Shown piece after piece: positions 61,642 through 64,000 of a stretch of DNA of 64,000 bases. The notes under the pieces are model-generated. The model was given only the letters and a program-made list of their open reading frames with translations, searched no databases and was not told the origin of the DNA. The DNA lies in the NCBI GenBank assembly GCA_020735665.1, contig CP085928.1, positions 2,340,501 to 2,404,500 of the forward strand, written 5' to 3'. The position numbers were made by a program, and so were the translations under genes. The DNA comes from Lachnospiraceae bacterium GAM79. Lineage in GTDB: Bacteria; Bacillota; Clostridia; Lachnospirales; Lachnospiraceae. The stretch's first letter is position 1. Each line of letters starts with the position of its first letter.

Positions 61642-63444
61642 TTATCCTAATATCTTTTTCAACATATGAACGCGGTTAAATGGGAATGAAAAATAATATC
61701 CGTCTGCAAAATCATCGGTCATTGCCATGAATTCTCTGGCAAGCCGGATACCACAATTTTCTCCTTCTTCTCTGTTCATATCCTCTCTGTAACGATCTAT
61801 AACTGAATCCGGTATCTCGATACCCGTCATTTCATTCTTCATAAAGACAGCATTTTTCCTGCTGACAAGCGGCATCAGTCCGACAAGGATCGTAGCTCCG
61901 GTCTCTTTCTTCATCTGCCTTATAATCTCTGCCTGCTCTGCCGAAAAGATCGGCTGGGTCATAAAAAATGTTGCTCCTGCCGCCATCTTTCTTCGGATTC
62001 GTTCTGTCTCTGCCTTTGTATTCATCCGGTTATGATTGATTGCACCGCCATATGTAACCGGGTGCTCGCTAAATGTATCACTGTTCATTTCCTGAACGAT
62101 CTTCATCATTCCTACAGAGTCGAAATTGAACACGCTCTTTGTCGTCTGACGGAATAATACGGGAACCGGATCACCTGTCAGCAAAAGGAAATTCGTGATA
62201 TGGTTCAGACTTGCTCCAAGTATCGTGGAACGGATCGCGATCGCATTCTTATCTCTGCAGCAAATATGCGGCATAACGCACAGTCCTGTCTCAAGTCTTA
62301 TCTTCTCTGCCATCAATACCGAATCGGCTCTGGTTCTTCCCGATGGAGAATCCGGGAAAGTCACGACATCGACTTCTGCATTCTTTAATATATGCGCTGC
62401 ATCGAGTAACTTCTCATCATCTGCATTTAACGGAGGAACCAGTTCGACTGCAACCAGCTTATGGGACGGATCCTTCACCCGACGCTCCATGAAACCATAT
62501 GCCGGTTTCTCCGAAGATACAGTTACCTCTGCCACTGTTTCCCTGCTGCCAACCGGATAATCCAGTGATATCCCTGCTGCTATCTTCCGAATATAATCCG
62601 GTGTTGTTCCACAGCATCCACCGAAGATGCAGATGCCTGACTCTGCGATCTCTGATATTTTCTCCGCAAAATATTCTGCATTATCCGTAAAGGTCAGACG
62701 GTTATTCAGATATTTCGGATAACCGGAGTTCGGGAATACCGAAAGGAATGTAGCATCGTCTGCCGATATCTTCCGGATCAGCTTCTTCATATGGCCCGGT
62801 CCGACACCACAGTTTAAGCCGGTGCCATCTATATATCTGCATGCCTCTGCATCCGCGATCAGTCGTTTCGCAGACAGGCCTGTATTGCTATAGCCGAACT
62901 GATTGACACTGAAATGTACCAGAATCGTACAGTCATGTGTCTCTTTCAGATATGCGATCGCCGGGAGAATCGTTTCCAGTTCCGGAAATGTCTCAAATAA
63001 CAGAATGTCGATTCCCTGCTCGATAAATGTCTCTCCGATCATGATATATTCCTTCGTCAGGTTATCGGAATGCGGTACACCCTCGGCGGGGATCGGGCCG
63101 ATATCTCCTGCAATATAAATCTCATGCTCCGCCTTTTCTGCCGCTGCCTTCGCGCATGTAACTGCCGCCCGGATATTCTCTTTTACCGCTTCTGTATCAC
63201 TTAAAAGGCTCTTTGTGTTTGATGCAAATGTATTCGTGCGGATAAGCTGTGCTCCCGCTTCTATGTATTCGGTGTGGATGCCAATGACCCGCTCCGGTGC
63301 TGTTATATTCGCAAGCTCCGGAAGATTTGAAATCGCAAGCCCTTTTTCCGGCTTACTTCCATCTCCATATAATGACATGTAATAAGTACCAAATGCTCCG
63401 TCTGCAATGATTCGTTTTGTCTGTATATATTCTTTCAATCTCAT
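61642..63444 (-). CDS. Homocysteine S-methyltransferase / methylenetetrahydrofolate reductase fusion
   Basis: A 600-residue two-domain enzyme. The N-terminal domain (about 1-285) is a zinc-dependent homocysteine methyltransferase, with DGAFGTYY near the start and zinc ligands Cys in LNCGVGP and the Cys pair in FGGCCGT. The C-terminal domain (about 310-600) is a MetF-like methylenetetrahydrofolate reductase, with AVELVPPLNADDEKLLDAA, a TFPDSP segment and FFMTQPIFS. Together they could reduce methylene-THF and use the methyl group to make methionine. It lacks the B12 and activation domains of MetH. Fusions of this kind occur in Firmicutes. An AAGGAG site precedes the ATG; no SAM riboswitch was recognised in the leader. 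Confidence 0.92.
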   Translation of the reverse strand: MRLKEYIQTKRIIADGAFGTYYMSLYGDGSKPEKGLAISNLPELANITAPERVIGIHTEYIEAGAQLIRTNTFASNTKSLLSDTEAVKENIRAAVTCAKAAAEKAEHEIYIAGDIGPIPAEGVPHSDNLTKEYIMIGETFIEQGIDILLFETFPELETILPAIAYLKETHDCTILVHFSVNQFGYSNTGLSAKRLIADAEACRYIDGTGLNCGVGPGHMKKLIRKISADDATFLSVFPNSGYPKYLNNRLTFTDNAEYFAEKISEIAESGICIFGGCCGTTPDYIRKIAAGISLDYPVGSRETVAEVTVSSEKPAYGFMERRVKDPSHKLVAVELVPPLNADDEKLLDAAHILKNAEVDVVTFPDSPSGRTRADSVLMAEKIRLETGLCVMPHICCRDKNAIAIRSTILGASLNHITNFLLLTGDPVPVLFRQTTKSVFNFDSVGMMKIVQEMNSDTFSEHPVTYGGAINHNRMNTKAETERIRRKMAAGATFFMTQPIFSAEQAEIIRQMKKETGATILVGLMPLVSRKNAVFMKNEMTGIEIPDSVIDRYREDMNREEGENCGIRLAREFMAMTDDFADGYYFSFPFNRVHMLKKILG

Positions 63445-63533
63445 AAAAATCTGTTTATCTCCTTGTCCGTTTCCAAATTCGGCCTATGTGCTACAGTCTG
63501 CCTTTGTCTATCATTAGGCGTTTTTTCCACACC

Positions 63534-63562
63534 ATTATATATGGACATCCATCAGAATTCAA
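63534..63562 (-). promoter_or_regulatory. Promoter of the methyltransferase/MTHFR fusion
   Basis: On the minus strand, TTGAAT (63557-63562), a 17-bp spacer and TATAAT (63534-63539). The leader of about 80 nt can form a GCCTA/TAGGC stem but matches no riboswitch I know. Confidence 0.6.
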
Positions 63563-63650
63563 TGGTATGCCGCCACAAGAGCCAAATGGCATCTGCCACT
63601 CCTGTACTTCCAAACAAAACCCGCAAAACATCTTACTTCTTATAACGCAA

Positions 63651-63706
63651 AAATGATCTGCATACAAGTCTGTCATTTTCTGACTGCCCTTGTATACAGA
63701 TCATTT
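63651..63706 (-). terminator. Terminator of the HTH gene
   Basis: An 18-nt arm 63651-63668 pairs with 63689-63706 with one mismatch, and on the minus strand is followed by TTTTTGCG. It lies 17 nt past the HTH gene stop. Confidence 0.75.
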
Positions 63707-63722
63707 CATTTTAATCGGAACT

Positions 63723-63926
63723 TTATGATACTCTTATCATCTGTTCCTTCTCGGCAACGTACTTCATCATCCGAAGCACATAGGACGGCATCTTTCTTTT
63801 TCCGGCCTCCCAATCCTGCACGGTACGATATGGGATTCCATAATAATCGCAGAATTTTTTACGATTCATACCCATACTGTCACGAAGTTTGCGAACCTCA
63901 TTTCCGTATACTTCTTTCTCATCCAT
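63723..63926 (-). CDS. Small helix-turn-helix (XRE-like) protein
   Basis: A 67-residue protein that is almost entirely one helix-turn-helix domain: VRKLRDSMGMNRKKFCDYYGIPYRTVQDWEAGKRKMPSYV is the XRE/lambda-repressor-like four-helix core. There is no extra sensor domain. An AGGAGG site precedes the ATG at 63926. It has its own terminator and appears monocistronic. Targets are unknown; similar small proteins in Lachnospiraceae are common solo regulators or relics of mobile elements. Confidence 0.82.
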   Translation of the reverse strand: MDEKEVYGNEVRKLRDSMGMNRKKFCDYYGIPYRTVQDWEAGKRKMPSYVLRMMKYVAEKEQMIRVS

Positions 63927-64000
63927 GCTTTTTTCCTCCTTAACCCTTTTGTATTTGTCCCCAAACCAATATATAGTTTAGTTTATATAAATAACGCAGG

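Noticed and set aside
63445-63533. SAM or SAH riboswitch upstream of the methionine enzyme
   Set aside because: I looked for SAM-I and SAM-II hallmark segments and saw none; only a short GCCTA/TAGGC stem.
63491-63676. 61-codon minus-strand open frame
   Set aside because: Its start lies within the terminator hairpin of the HTH gene and it covers the next promoter; no ribosome site and no family likeness.

Overview
The window reads as chromosomal DNA of an anaerobic Firmicute of the class Clostridia, most likely family Lachnospiraceae. The evidence is the SCIFF peptide with its radical SAM maturase beside a fused SecDF, the tmk-holB-PSP1-trmN6-rsmI gene order, DUF6382-type FHA proteins, a CIRCE heat-shock operator, strong GGAGG ribosome sites with several TTG starts, and the codon style. 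The genus cannot be fixed from sequence alone; Coprococcus-like is a guess.

Layout. 1-3.3 kb: a cut-off membrane protein, a citrate synthase and a convergent fabH, separated by 435 bp holding two large nested inverted repeats. 3.4-5.7 kb: an AAA/DUF4143 ATPase with a 32-bp-periodic repeat array upstream, then a CIRCE-controlled Hsp20. 5.7-11.9 kb: a lactose-type locus (GPH symporter, GH2 beta-galactosidase, divergent AraC regulator) and a HAD phosphatase. 11.9-12.6 kb: a RelB/RelE-type toxin-antitoxin pair. 12.8-17.9 kb: SecDF, SCIFF maturase, the 49-residue SCIFF peptide (scfA), a small TIGR04086-like membrane protein and a second HAD enzyme.

17.9-31.4 kb is the most distinctive block. It is an apparent six-gene, one-direction operon: two DUF6382-like/FHA proteins, a PP2C phosphatase, a membrane Ser/Thr kinase with an outer TPR-like domain, a membrane-anchored protein carrying ten evenly spaced Thr-(Asp/Asn)-(Ile/Val)-Leu motifs, and a 1,933-residue Ig-like surface protein with a C-terminal membrane anchor. 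Thr-x-x-Leu is a pattern some FHA domains bind once the Thr is phosphorylated. The block therefore looks like a complete phospho-Thr circuit (writer, eraser, readers, multivalent scaffold) tied to a cell-surface protein.

31.5-49.3 kb is mainly housekeeping: mltG, cyclophilin, lysA, an acyl-CoA synthetase behind a perfect palindromic operator, an orphan prepilin peptidase, rsmI, trmN6, PSP1/ricT, holB, tmk, an Orn/Lys/Arg decarboxylase, aroD, a repeat-bearing membrane protein, hflX and an L,D-transpeptidase. 49.5-64 kb: two MATE exporters flank a 2,936-residue sortase-anchored adhesin with 13 near-identical 111-residue pilin-like repeats, followed by a homocysteine methyltransferase/MTHFR fusion and a small HTH protein. 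A third long hairpin lies between the convergent MATE and adhesin genes. It shares its core layout with the first hairpin near 2 kb, which suggests an undescribed structured element at convergent gene ends.
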